In this document: piece by piece, positions 54,675 to 64,000 of the stretch
Numbering within the stretch: position 1 is the stretch's first letter
How the letters are laid out: each line of letters begins with the position of its first letter
NCBI GenBank assembly: GCA_016617855.1
Contig: JAECUM010017426.1
Location: forward strand, 1 to 64,000
Length of the DNA: 64,000 nt
Reading direction: 5' to 3'
Source of the DNA: Megalonaias nervosa
Lineage: Eukaryota > Mollusca > Bivalvia > Unionida > Unionidae
Position numbers and translations under genes: made by a program
Notes under the pieces: model-generated
Databases searched by the model: none
The model's input: only the letters and a program-made list of their open reading frames with translations
Told to the model about the DNA's origin: nothing

Positions 54675-57371
54675 GACCAATTAATCTAGAACATCGCGCT
54701 GTGTGCGTACTTTCTTCGACATATCCTCACCGTGCTTTTCATATTTCCTGTATTTCTCGAAATCACATGAAAAACTGTAGACTTCATAACAGACTGATTG
54801 CTGAACCCTTGATTAATACAAATAAACGATGACACTTTTACCTATTGCTCATGTCCTTCCGAAATTATAGCATGCTGTTTAATTATCACAACATACATAA
54901 TAGATGATACTATTCCAAATATATGCAAGCACGTGCTGGGCATGTAATGGAACCGTTAACTAAACTGTAACAATATTTGCAGTGATAAGTACTTACTTTC
55001 AAAAAAAGCGAATTGTGCGATGTTTACCTTAAGGAAGTTCCATCATGACATTTGAACCGTAATATACGTTACTAACCTGCAGATATTTTGGACACTAAAA
55101 CCAAAATTAATATTGAGAAAAGAATATATTCAAATTCCCTTTTCTAAAATGCTTAGGAAAATTATGTTGAAGAATAACTGCATTGTGCTTGTCGTTTCTG
55201 CATTATATAACAGGGAAGGCAACAACGTCTCAACAAGGCTAATGTATATATATAAAGGATATCCTGAATTTACTATCACAGATTTTGTCATTCTGCGAAG
55301 CCGAAAATGCATTATATTTCTTGAGTTTTATTTATGTGATGGTTCAGAGTTTACACTTTTGTATCACAAATAACTTCGTGAAATCAGTAGAATTTTATAT
55401 TTTATTTCAGTGGTGTAACGCGTTCCTTGTTTTGATCCATTAAACTAGCGAGTTGGCAAAAAGAGACATTGTCACTGACCAGGGAAAAGAATAGAACAAC
55501 CTACATATCCAATAATTTGTGTATTGGAAGATGGATTAAAGTACCACGAAAAAGTAATATGTTTTGAGAGGGTAATACCAGTATGTGGTGAGCGAAAACA
55601 TCTATACTCCAAACGTTTCCAGACAATTAGGAGAGAATAGTTCATGTCTTAAAGCATTCAATGTGCAAGAAACGAGCTCTGTTGGCATGATATTGCAACA
55701 TAGTAAAGAGAGCTTACAGTTACTATGAAAAGGAGGTTTATCAACTCAAACGCTTACGAAATAATTAATGGATAGCACACGTGATTACAAGAAAAAAGAG
55801 AGAAATAAATAATTTACTAAGCCTCACAGTGATCGCAGGAGAGTATAATATTACAGTCATGATTATAGACGTGCATAGCGATGCATCAGTCATATAGCAA
55901 TCACAATTTCTGTCGTTCACCTGTCCGTCGGTTTACAGTTTCTGCAACCATCAAAACACTGATACCCTTGCACATAATTGGGTGCCATTCGTTGATTGCA
56001 TTTAGATTATGTCTTTTCTAGCAAGTTTAGATTTCCACTACACCTTATCAAGCAGTCCTTCCCAAGAATCTATCAAAAATTATTCTGACTCGTAATCGTG
56101 TGTAAATAATCACATAGACTTCAAGGTGTCTTTTGTGAGGTATGTCTCGTCAGTTTTATTTCAGTTAGGGTGACGTCTCTTAACAATTAAGAAAATATCA
56201 TTAGCCATTGCAGTATATTTCCAAATGATTGAAGGTGTACTAGTTTTAAGTGGGACAAGCAGAGCGAGTTGGGATTCACACACTATAGATATTTCGTAGG
56301 GTCTTGGATAGATGGGAAACCAAAATTACAAGAATATGCGGTTGCCGATGTCATTATTGTCCCACATTGTGACTTTGAATATAGCTGACGAGATATAAAG
56401 ACAGATTTAGGTCTTGAGATTATTCTCATACCAAATTACATTAGATTATGTTGAATAGCTTTTAAACTATGCTGTAATCAAGCAACTACGATATAGTAAA
56501 ACTTGAAAGATTCTCTTAGTTAACGCATACTCATATTATTCCAAATAAACAAAATTGTTGTGCACCTGCAGCCATGGTTTATGTACCACACTGTTTATTT
56601 TCAAAGTGTAAGATTTATTTTACCAATATAAACTTTTCGCGGCCTTTATTGCACATAGGAACCAATATGTCCCTTTGTAGAATCATTTTAATAGATATTT
56701 TCTTGTGATTGCCAGTATCATAATGCCGCATCGTTTCCAATCAATAAGGATGACAGTTCAAAACTATACATTTCTATGCTTTGCTTTAATTTTAATTATA
56801 TCAATCTCTCTGTTTATACACGCATGACATTGTATTAAACTCACTCTTTATTTTCTGTTTGAAATATATTTCACACAAATCAACGGCACAAATACTTGTG
56901 TCCGACTGTTCGTAGTGAACAATGTTTTCAGTGCAAATTATCCTTTTCTTAAGCCCACCCTAGTTTTTCTTTTCGCATACGAGGAATAAGTGTAATAGAT
57001 GGCAGTCCATTTGAATGGTCGCTACCAGATTAAAATTGATCAACTTTGCAGTCTGCACCGCAGGTATCCCCTATATCCAAACACTTTACCAAAAATATTT
57101 TCGCTTTGCTCAATCCATACAAGCACTCTCCTTTTCCACATAGTATTTTGTCACCTTAATACATTTTAGGCAAATATTTAACTCAAATACACCGATCTTT
57201 CAACGAAGAAAGCCAAAATTTAAATCACTTATTTAGCATTAAATTGAAAGTGCACGGGAAAATAATCACGCGTGTACCGCATGTTTTGTCTTGATTGGTT
57301 AGAACTGACTACTAGTCGTTGAATCATTCGTATTACAAGTGACATACATTACAACGTGCTTGTGAACAGTA
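49441..57371. other. Long gene-poor host stretch
   Basis: No supported gene. Simple tracts occur at 51500-51531 (TC)n, 54007-54027 poly-A and 54645-54674 (ATT)n. Short open frames at 52991-53185 and 53473-53700 (minus) and at 55113-55373 (plus) look compositionally reasonable, but have no recognised motif and no clear splice context. Confidence 0.5.
50865..50985. repeat. Short ~18-20-bp tandem repeat
   Basis: Units related to AAGTATCGAGTTGAAAAC repeat about five times, with decay at the edges. Confidence 0.6.
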
Positions 57372-57471
57372 TATATAAAGACGACAACCATACTATGGGA
57401 TGATAGCTTTATCAAGATACACGCTATGGAACTACTTCTTAATTTCACGCTTCTTATTGTCATTACCATGG
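57372..57471 (+). CDS. Putative promoter and signal-peptide first exon of a host secreted protein
   Basis: TATATAAAG lies at 57372-57380. ATG 57426 begins a 15-codon segment (MELLLNFTLLIVITM) with the composition of a signal-peptide core. It ends in phase 1 at a consensus donor GGTAAGT (57471/57472). TATA to ATG spacing (~50 bp) suits a short 5' UTR. Later exons were not found in the following 6.5 kb; they may lie outside the window or be unrecognised. No product family can be named. Confidence 0.4.
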
Positions 57472-57479
57472 GTAAGTTG

Positions 57480-57967
57480 TTATTTAATAATATTTCCACA
57501 TATAATGTGCAATGCTAACCCACTTTTAAGTTTAAAGTTGATCTGCGAATCATTTAGATAAGGATTGATCAAGATGCATAATGCGATCAAAATGTTTAGT
57601 TTAAATTGCACAATATGTGTTCTTTAAAGCGTCAGATACATGCCTCGTACCTCTTGACAGAGGTGGGTAGATAATGTCTTCAATCCCTATATATGATCAC
57701 ATAAACGGTAGATGAGGGATTCAGTTGCACAGTCAAAATGCAAACTCGGCAAGGCCAGATTGAATCCTATAATCGGTACATTTGTCCTCTCTAATTTATT
57801 TTGTGATTTAGTACTCAACATTCCATGTGCGTACGATTTGCTCATTATACCAGAATGATATATCTGGTATTAATTAAATTGTTGCATTTGCAGTAACGAA
57901 AGAATATGGAAACAAAATTTGCTAGTATAGTGTCTCGTAGTTTGGTATAAATATCTATCTCGCAATA

Positions 57968-58037
<70 letters not shown>

Positions 58038-59127
58038 TCCTAAATTAATATGGTGCCAATCTATAATACAATATCTGCAAAACATTAGCTCATTTAAAAT
58101 TCTTGTTATCACTGACTAAGATGAAAGATGGTTTCACACTTAAAAGTTAGAAGGAAGAAGTGGTCTTATCATTAATTCCTGGAAATTCCTCTCGGTCAGT
58201 AGAACGTCAGAACCTTCGAGGTACTCTTGTTTCGACATCATTTTAGAAATTTATAAAACTGGAGCTTGAGCTAAACATTGAAACCTAAATTGTACATTTT
58301 CATAAACCAATATGTCTCACACAAAGTTGTAGTTAAGTATTTCAACCAGTTTAAAAGAAGTGGGTTAGGCAATCCACGTCCCTGAAAATTGACAGTATTT
58401 TATAAAAAATTATTTCAAACTTAGGTAATGTAAGAAAAGAACTTTATTGTGCGTCTTAATTAAACTGTACAATGTTCCATTAAAATTGCAAAATGAAAAA
58501 TTTTCCTAAAACTTTTAAAATACTCCTCTCTTGGTCAGTTGTTCCAAAAATACCTAAGTCAAGTTGAGGAAGAAATGTAAATATGGATGTAGATCTATAC
58601 CAATAATTTCTTCACACCGCAAAATATAGACCAAATACGTAAAAGTAGCATAGGAGGAGAACCAATAATAAGCTTTCTTACAGGCAGATGGACGGATAAG
58701 AATCAGACGAACAGAGGGATGCTTGTGGCAATGAAAATGAACAAAATGTCTAGTTTTCTGCTGTACATAGTCAAGAAAACGTCTATGAATTTTTTTAATC
58801 ATTATCTGTTAACCTTCATAATTAAGGCTAGACAGAGGATTTCATTTTTCATTGACGATCCAGTTTGAACAAGGGATGTTTTGCTTAAAACGGTAAACTT
58901 TATAGTTTCTGTTTCTTCACTGAAACATCTCCTGTTTTCAAAATAGAAAGGGAGTTTAAGTGACCCCAAACCGCTTCTACATCGGTCAGTGATGATGTTT
59001 CATATCTGATCCCTTATGATGAACCTACTCGTATCAAGTGGCATAAACGGGGAACTGTCTTTCCGTCTTTGCTAATCGGTAAGTGGGTCTCTTTCCTCCT
59101 CTCACGAACAAACAGGACATGAACACT
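57480..59127. other. Putative intron/host non-coding sequence
   Basis: Contains a (TA)n tract at 57968-58034. No other supported feature. Confidence 0.5.
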
Positions 59128-59138
59128 ACTTATGGTCC

Positions 59139-59319
59139 GGGGGTTCGAGTCTAAGATTCGGCGAATGTGGATATGTGAGAAAGCTTGCCAGTAGCTTCTC
59201 GTGGGTCGGTGGTTCTTTCCGCGTATTTCCCGGTTTCTTCCTCCACCATTAATACTGGCCGCCATGTATAGCCTATCGTGTGCTGAAAAATGGCGTAAAT
59301 CCCCACAACAACAACAACA
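59139..59319 (+). mobile_element. tRNA-derived CORE/Meta-type SINE, 5'-truncated
   Basis: It starts at a tRNA B box (GGGGGTTCGAGTC) and continues with a conserved-type body (GTGGGTCGGTGGTTCTTTCC, CCGGTTTCTTCCTCCACC, ACTGGCCGCCATGTATAGCC, GTGCTGAAAAATGGCGTAAA). It ends in an (ACA)n tail. An exact 11-bp target duplication ACTTATGGTCC flanks it (59128-59138 and 59320-59330). The minus-strand open frame over it is not a gene. Confidence 0.88.
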
Positions 59320-59330
59320 ACTTATGGTCC

Positions 59331-61330
59331 ACAGTTTTAAGTCACAGTTTGGACATAGGACTTTACACACTGGTTGCTAAATTGCTCAGTAAATCTTGTC
59401 AAATCCGGTATCTTTATGAAACCTAAAATGAACTGAAATGAAATCTTATGAAAGTCATGTACAACCCACACACATTTTCCAGAGGAATATTTTAGCTCTG
59501 CTGGTCGTAGATCAGAACGACTTATGAGTTGGTCTGTCATCCGTCGTACGTGTGTTGGGTAGTGCGTCGTCCGTCCGTCCGTTGGCAGTAGTCTGTTATC
59601 TCTATTCCTCCTAATCTACTTGCCATGTTCAACACATAGTCTAGTTAGCACTTAAAGAAAATGATGCATTTCAGACATCCATGATGGCTGCCACATGGTT
59701 GAACATAACAATATTATCCACAAATTACAGTTCAATGCAACGACTGATATTGAAGATTTATTTTAATACTTCAACGCGGTATATTACATCGTAAGAAAGA
59801 TGTGCCCATGTACCTGCGTAGTTGGTAGAGGAAGTTCTTGCATATCAATGTTCAAACCTGATACATGCAACAATAATTTTCCAAAGTTTCAGTTGACTAC
59901 AGAAATTCATGTAGAAGATGAAACAATAAAAAACGCTGTTATAGAATCTTAATTTGAATTGCCATTAGTAGACAAGACATTGGTAACTTAAGCATCAATT
60001 TTAAAAGGTCGACACACCCATTTATAATAACATACCATCCTGATTTCTTGAATGTATTATACCATATGAAAAGATAGAAATACTCTAAATAAGGTTGACA
60101 AAATGTTATATTTCATGTGGTCACAAAAAGAAAATATATATTACACTGTATATAACGACTTTTGGATTGTGTCGCCTATGCCACGGTTACGCAATCTTGA
60201 TTCCAATTAGGCAACATATAATGTAAATTACGAAGCCTAGTCTACAAAGTTGCTCTCCTATTCTTGTTTACATTAGTCACCCAACAAGTAGAAAAGATAA
60301 TGACTTTCCCTCTCCCGCTCCCAGATTTTTAATGGCCATGTGAAAGAGGTATTGATTCTCAGCTTTCGGAAAATAATATTGTGGAATATTGAGGTCTTCT
60401 CAGTTTTCTTATAAATAAACCATTCACAGACTGATTTCATGTTCCTTAATCCACCCAATTCTTCTCCCCTCCAGGGCTCTTCGATACTATCATATTATTA
60501 AACAATACATTGTAATAGGTCTAACATATCTTTATGAATGGAATGAGTCAGATATTGGAAATAATGTGTAAAACATGAAAATAATCGAATAGTTGTATGC
60601 GCACGAGTGAATCCAGCATGTCTAGCGCACAAAAGCAACGCATAAACCCGCTGTCGTATGAATAGGACATTACTAAAGTAAAAAATATATAAAATAACTA
60701 TGTTAATTACTGGCACATTATTATGTTTTTGCAACAAATAACTAGTGCAACATTAATATATACACCGGAACCGCATGGACATACATATGCATGATGTGAC
60801 AAAATGTGATCAAATCTAGTAATTTCTTCAGTATAGCAAGGGGCGAATATCCCACTGTTTACTTTCATGCCATCTAACGCAAAACGCAAATGTGACCTTC
60901 TTAATAACACGGAAATGCTGCTAAAACCAGTATGTGTGGAGTCGACATATTAAACAGGAAGTCGAACATACACATATGTTAGAAGCACAGTTGTAGAACA
61001 CTTTCTTCCCCCTGACACACATAAAATGAGACTGTTCTGACAGGAATAACCAACAATCGAAATTGTCAGCTCGCAAACAAAAGAGTTAAATAAGGTTTAT
61101 TGGACTCGCTGCCACAGAGCTCACAAGCTATGCGGCTTTGAATCTAGAGCAATAAAACAGTTTCCTTCTTTATGGCTATATTTGTTTTGAACTAATGCAA
61201 TTTCTAGGGTCTTTTTGGCACAATTCTTAGTTTCAAGATATTTGTAACTTGACATGTAGTTGGCACCATAAAGCCATTATTGTGCTGAGGTGCCAGTAAG
61301 TACTAACATTAACACACAAACGCACTCACA
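59331..61330. other. Non-coding host sequence
   Basis: AT-rich, no supported gene. A short CCGTCCGTCCGTTGGCAGT microsatellite-like patch lies near 59568. Confidence 0.55.
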
Positions 61331-61348
61331 AGTATATATATATATATA

Positions 61349-61399
<51 letters not shown>
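61331..61399. repeat. (TA)n microsatellite at the Penelope end
   Basis: About 34 TA units with one interruption, directly next to the 3' region of the minus-strand Penelope-like element. Microsatellite association is common for this class. Confidence 0.9.
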
Positions 61400-61402
<3 letters not shown>

Positions 61403-61827
61403 ATAAACTGACGACGAACAGTGCAAAACTAGTATCTAACTAGCCTGAGCGCTTTCGACTCTTAATGAGTCTTTATCAAAGGCATATACAAAACATAGAC
61501 AAAACAAACAAATAAAACACAAAACCCGTTGTGTTTGCAAAACTCTACATGGCTGTTTCTACATGAATTCAACCTTTAAATGTATTATGTCTCAACCAGC
61601 CTATATCAACTTGTTGCGCATACTGGAAAATATTTGTATTAACCTAGAAATCGATGAGCCATAGCGACATCTATTACTTTGTGTACATTTATGTAAGCCC
61701 AAATTATATCCCAGATATTTCATTCTTATAGTAGTGATTGAAGGCTACTAAGAAAATTTTGAAAAGTTTTGAAATGAAAATATGTCGGCTGCAAAGGATA
61801 ATTCGACTTGTGCATGGCTGTCTTTTT

Positions 61828-62460
61828 TTAGTCTTCTTGGTTTAAATCGCGTGGTTTCAATGTTCTAAGGCGGCGTATCCAGGAAGATTCCTTTTCCTTC
61901 CTGGTTTCGGAATTCCAGTTGGGGTTGTTAGCATTTGCGATAAGTGTTATATCACTGAAAGTGTGGCCAGGGGAGGAGAAGTGTTCTGCGACCGGGCTTC
62001 TGAACAGCTTCTTTGACATCCAGTCAGATCTATGAAGGTTGATCCTTTTGTGTAGCTTTTCAGTTTCTCCGACATGCTGAAGGCCACAGATCTTACATGT
62101 GATGAGATAAATTACATTCTCTGTTTTGCATGTTTTGTTTGGACCATGTATGTTTAGTTTTTCTCTAGTCACTGTGCTAATAAATGTCCTGGTCTCTATC
62201 ATATGTTGACAGGTTTTGCATCATTTATCGCCACAGGGGCCAGATTGACTAGGGTGGTCTTGACTAGTGATTGGCGTTAGCTTCGTCCTGACTAGGATGT
62301 CCTTGAGGTGTTTTGGTCTTCGGTAGGCTACTACAGGTTTGTTCGGAAGGATTAGCTTTAGTACGTCCGACGATTCCACGATGGGCCAGTGTTTCGCGAT
62401 GATTTTACCTACTTTGGGGTTGTCTGGATGCTAGTCAGGATAAATGGTATCCTATCAGCC
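61828..62460 (-). pseudogene. Penelope C-terminal linker and GIY-YIG endonuclease
   Basis: The linker includes PNKPVVAYRRPKHLKD (near 62330). In-frame TGA at about 62219-62221 precedes the zinc-like CKTCQH. The GIY-YIG core is [19 protein letters not shown], with the catalytic Arg downstream in HKRINLHRSD. From 62202 to the TAG at 61828 the frame is open. Confidence 0.8.
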
Positions 62461-62557
62461 TTTTCCTTCTTTCCATATTTTAGTAGGTCATCGCGGTTTG
62501 TTTGTTTAGCCCTTTGGGTTGCCTCCGCAATCAGGTCTTTGTCGTAGCTTCGGTAAA

Positions 62558-63312
62558 TTAAATGTTTAGATAGCTCTTCAGACCTTTCTTGGAATGTTTC
62601 ATCGTCGGAGCAAATTTGCGTATCCTCAGTGCCTGGCTATATGGAATGTTCCTAATGCATTGTTTTGGATGACAGCTGGTTGGGAGGAGATACTTGTGTT
62701 TGTCGGTTGGTTTCGAGTAGATGTCTGCATGTAGTTTGTTTTCCACCAGTTTGGTTGTTGTGTCCAGGAAAACGTGGTTTGAGTTGGGGATTTCTGCCGT
62801 GAATGTTATTGAAGGATGGAAGTTGTTTGCCAGACTTTCTCTTCCATGTTGCCACTTCATTTCTATATCATCGATAAAGCGTACCCACTGGTATGGTGTA
62901 AGTTCAGCCGATGCTAAAAGCTGACCCTCCAGTTTTCCCATAAAAATGTTAGCATACGAAGGGGTCATTGTTGTACCCATTGCAGTTCCATTGATTTGGA
63001 GGTAGTTTTTTTTCATTAAATTCAAAGTTATTGAGTTTTAGGACAAGCTCCAGGAGTTGGACTAATAAGTGTGTGGGTGGATTGTTTACAGTTCTTGTTT
63101 CCCATGCTTCTCTACACGCCAGTATCCCTTCGTCGTGCGGTATGTTAGTATACAAAGATGTGACGTCTAAGGAAACAAGTAATGTATCGGGCAGTATTGG
63201 TTCGCTTGCTTTGCTTTTCATGAGATAATCTATCGTGTCATGAAGATATGACGGTAATTTGTGGACATGTGGTCTCATAAAATGATCTAAATATTCTGAT
63301 ATCCTTTCTGTG
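62558..63312 (-). pseudogene. Penelope reverse transcriptase
   Basis: Starts in [17 protein letters not shown] motif A is [17 protein letters not shown] (near 63150-63170). A frame change occurs near 63010-63020 in a T/A run. Then come [19 protein letters not shown] (motif B) and the RFIDDI active site near 62870. The thumb includes YSKPTDKHKYLLPTSCHP. The frame stops at 62558. It is 5' truncated, or ends at the head-to-head junction. Confidence 0.85.
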
Positions 63313-64000
63313 GGATAACACTATTTCTACAAATATTCATGTCAAGGAAACTAATATCCACCAGTATGTGGAATATTCTTCATGTCATCCCATGTCATGT
63401 AAAAACGGTATACCATATAGCCAGGCCAAAAGATATCGACGCATTATTTCAGATGATTGTCAATTACAAAATTCGCTGAATGATTTAAAAGCATATTTCC
63501 AAAACAGAAATTATCCTACACATATCATTGATTCTGCGCTGAACAAAACCCGTAATCTTACTCAACATGAGGCTTTAAACACAGCAAATTGTACAATAGA
63601 AAAAAATATAGTTCCTTTCACAATACAATATAATCCTTCATTACCTAATATAGGCCTTATAATTAATAAATATTGGAGTCTCCTAAACTTATCAAATAAA
63701 AACAGCGTAAAATCACTTTACAACAATAAACCAATTCTTGCTTATAGAAGACCCAAGAATTTGCAAGATTTTCTAATTAGAACTAAACAGACAGAAAATA
63801 AAAAAAGACAATTCTCGTCATCTAAATGTAATAGACACCGGTGCTCTCAATGTGCAAACATAAGAGAAAGTACTTCTTTCAGTAGCGCTAATACAAAAGA
63901 GATATTTTCTCTACGTTATAACACTAACTGCGTATCAACTGATGTGATTTATTTGATAACCTGTAAAAAATGTAATATGCAATATGTTGGACAAACACTT
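63300..64000 (+). CDS. Second Penelope-like element: RT C-terminus to GIY-YIG (runs off the window)
   Basis: On the plus strand one frame stays open for about 230 codons to the window end. It starts inside the RT thumb ([19 protein letters not shown]), passes [16 protein letters not shown] and a zinc-like [12 protein letters not shown], and reaches the GIY-YIG core [19 protein letters not shown] at the edge. It is clearly different in sequence from the minus-strand copy, so it is a separate lineage. The missing N-terminal RT suggests 5' truncation. The last part lies outside the window. Confidence 0.85.

Larger units (their letters stand above)
61400..63312 (-). mobile_element. Penelope-like retroelement (minus strand), frameshifted
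   Basis: RT and GIY-YIG endonuclease domains lie on one strand in the order expected for Penelope-like elements. The terminal region near 61420-61500 contains the typical GAGCGCTTTCGACTCTTAATG segment. It meets a plus-strand relative head-to-head at about 63300. Confidence 0.88.

Noticed and set aside
59014..59370. 118-residue minus-strand frame
   Set aside because: It is the antisense of a SINE with target duplications.
1..64000. CRISPR arrays, rRNA genes or bacterial operon signals
   Set aside because: No regularly spaced repeats, no rRNA-like blocks, and the sequence is eukaryotic in structure.

Overview
This is eukaryotic DNA from an invertebrate, most likely a marine lophotrochozoan such as a bivalve. 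The evidence is AT-rich, microsatellite-dense, gene-poor sequence with spliced genes, a CORE-type tRNA SINE, a Gmr1-like Ty3/gypsy retrotransposon, Penelope-like elements and a ZMYM/Crypton-type tyrosine recombinase gene. The host assignment is an inference. Almost everything recognisable belongs to mobile elements.

The centrepiece is a 16.1-kb Maverick/Polinton element (adintovirus type) at 14193-30335. It has ~240-bp terminal inverted repeats and a 5-bp ACCCT target duplication. The left half carries plus-strand virion genes: a coiled-coil protein, a basic pX-like protein, the double-jelly-roll major capsid protein, a repeat-tailed membrane-active minor protein, an adenain-like cysteine protease, a phage-style trimeric fiber, a two-TM protein and a penton-like minor capsid protein. 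The right half carries replication and mobility genes: protein-primed family B DNA polymerase fused to an SF1 helicase and an HNH module, a DD35E retroviral-type integrase, a zinc-ribbon/phospholipase A2 protein and an A32/FtsK-like packaging ATPase. A homing-endonuclease-like gene, a small Cys-rich gene and a repeat/hairpin/tRNA-like intergenic block sit between them. Only the integrase, the two-TM gene, the HNH gene and the protease read through cleanly. The others have single-base frameshifts, often in A/T runs, or in-frame stops of all three kinds, so this copy is decayed or carries homopolymer errors.

Left flank (1-14187): a GT minisatellite and possible promoter hairpin; a ~4-kb element with a two-exon tyrosine recombinase gene (3464-5694); a solo LTR with 4-bp target duplication (6115-7039); microsatellites; a long palindrome; and weak exon-like segments at 10.4-12.7 kb.

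Right flank: an old eroded Gmr1-like copy (30.6-35.4 kb); a better preserved Gmr1-like element (38214-44968, minus strand) with integrase upstream of reverse transcriptase and a tRNA-Pro primer site; tandem non-autonomous relatives of the 2-6 kb recombinase element (46.75-48.6 kb); diverged tandem repeats; an isolated TATA box/signal-peptide first exon (57.4 kb); a SINE with an 11-bp target duplication (59.1 kb); and two head-to-head Penelope-like elements (61.4 kb to the window end).
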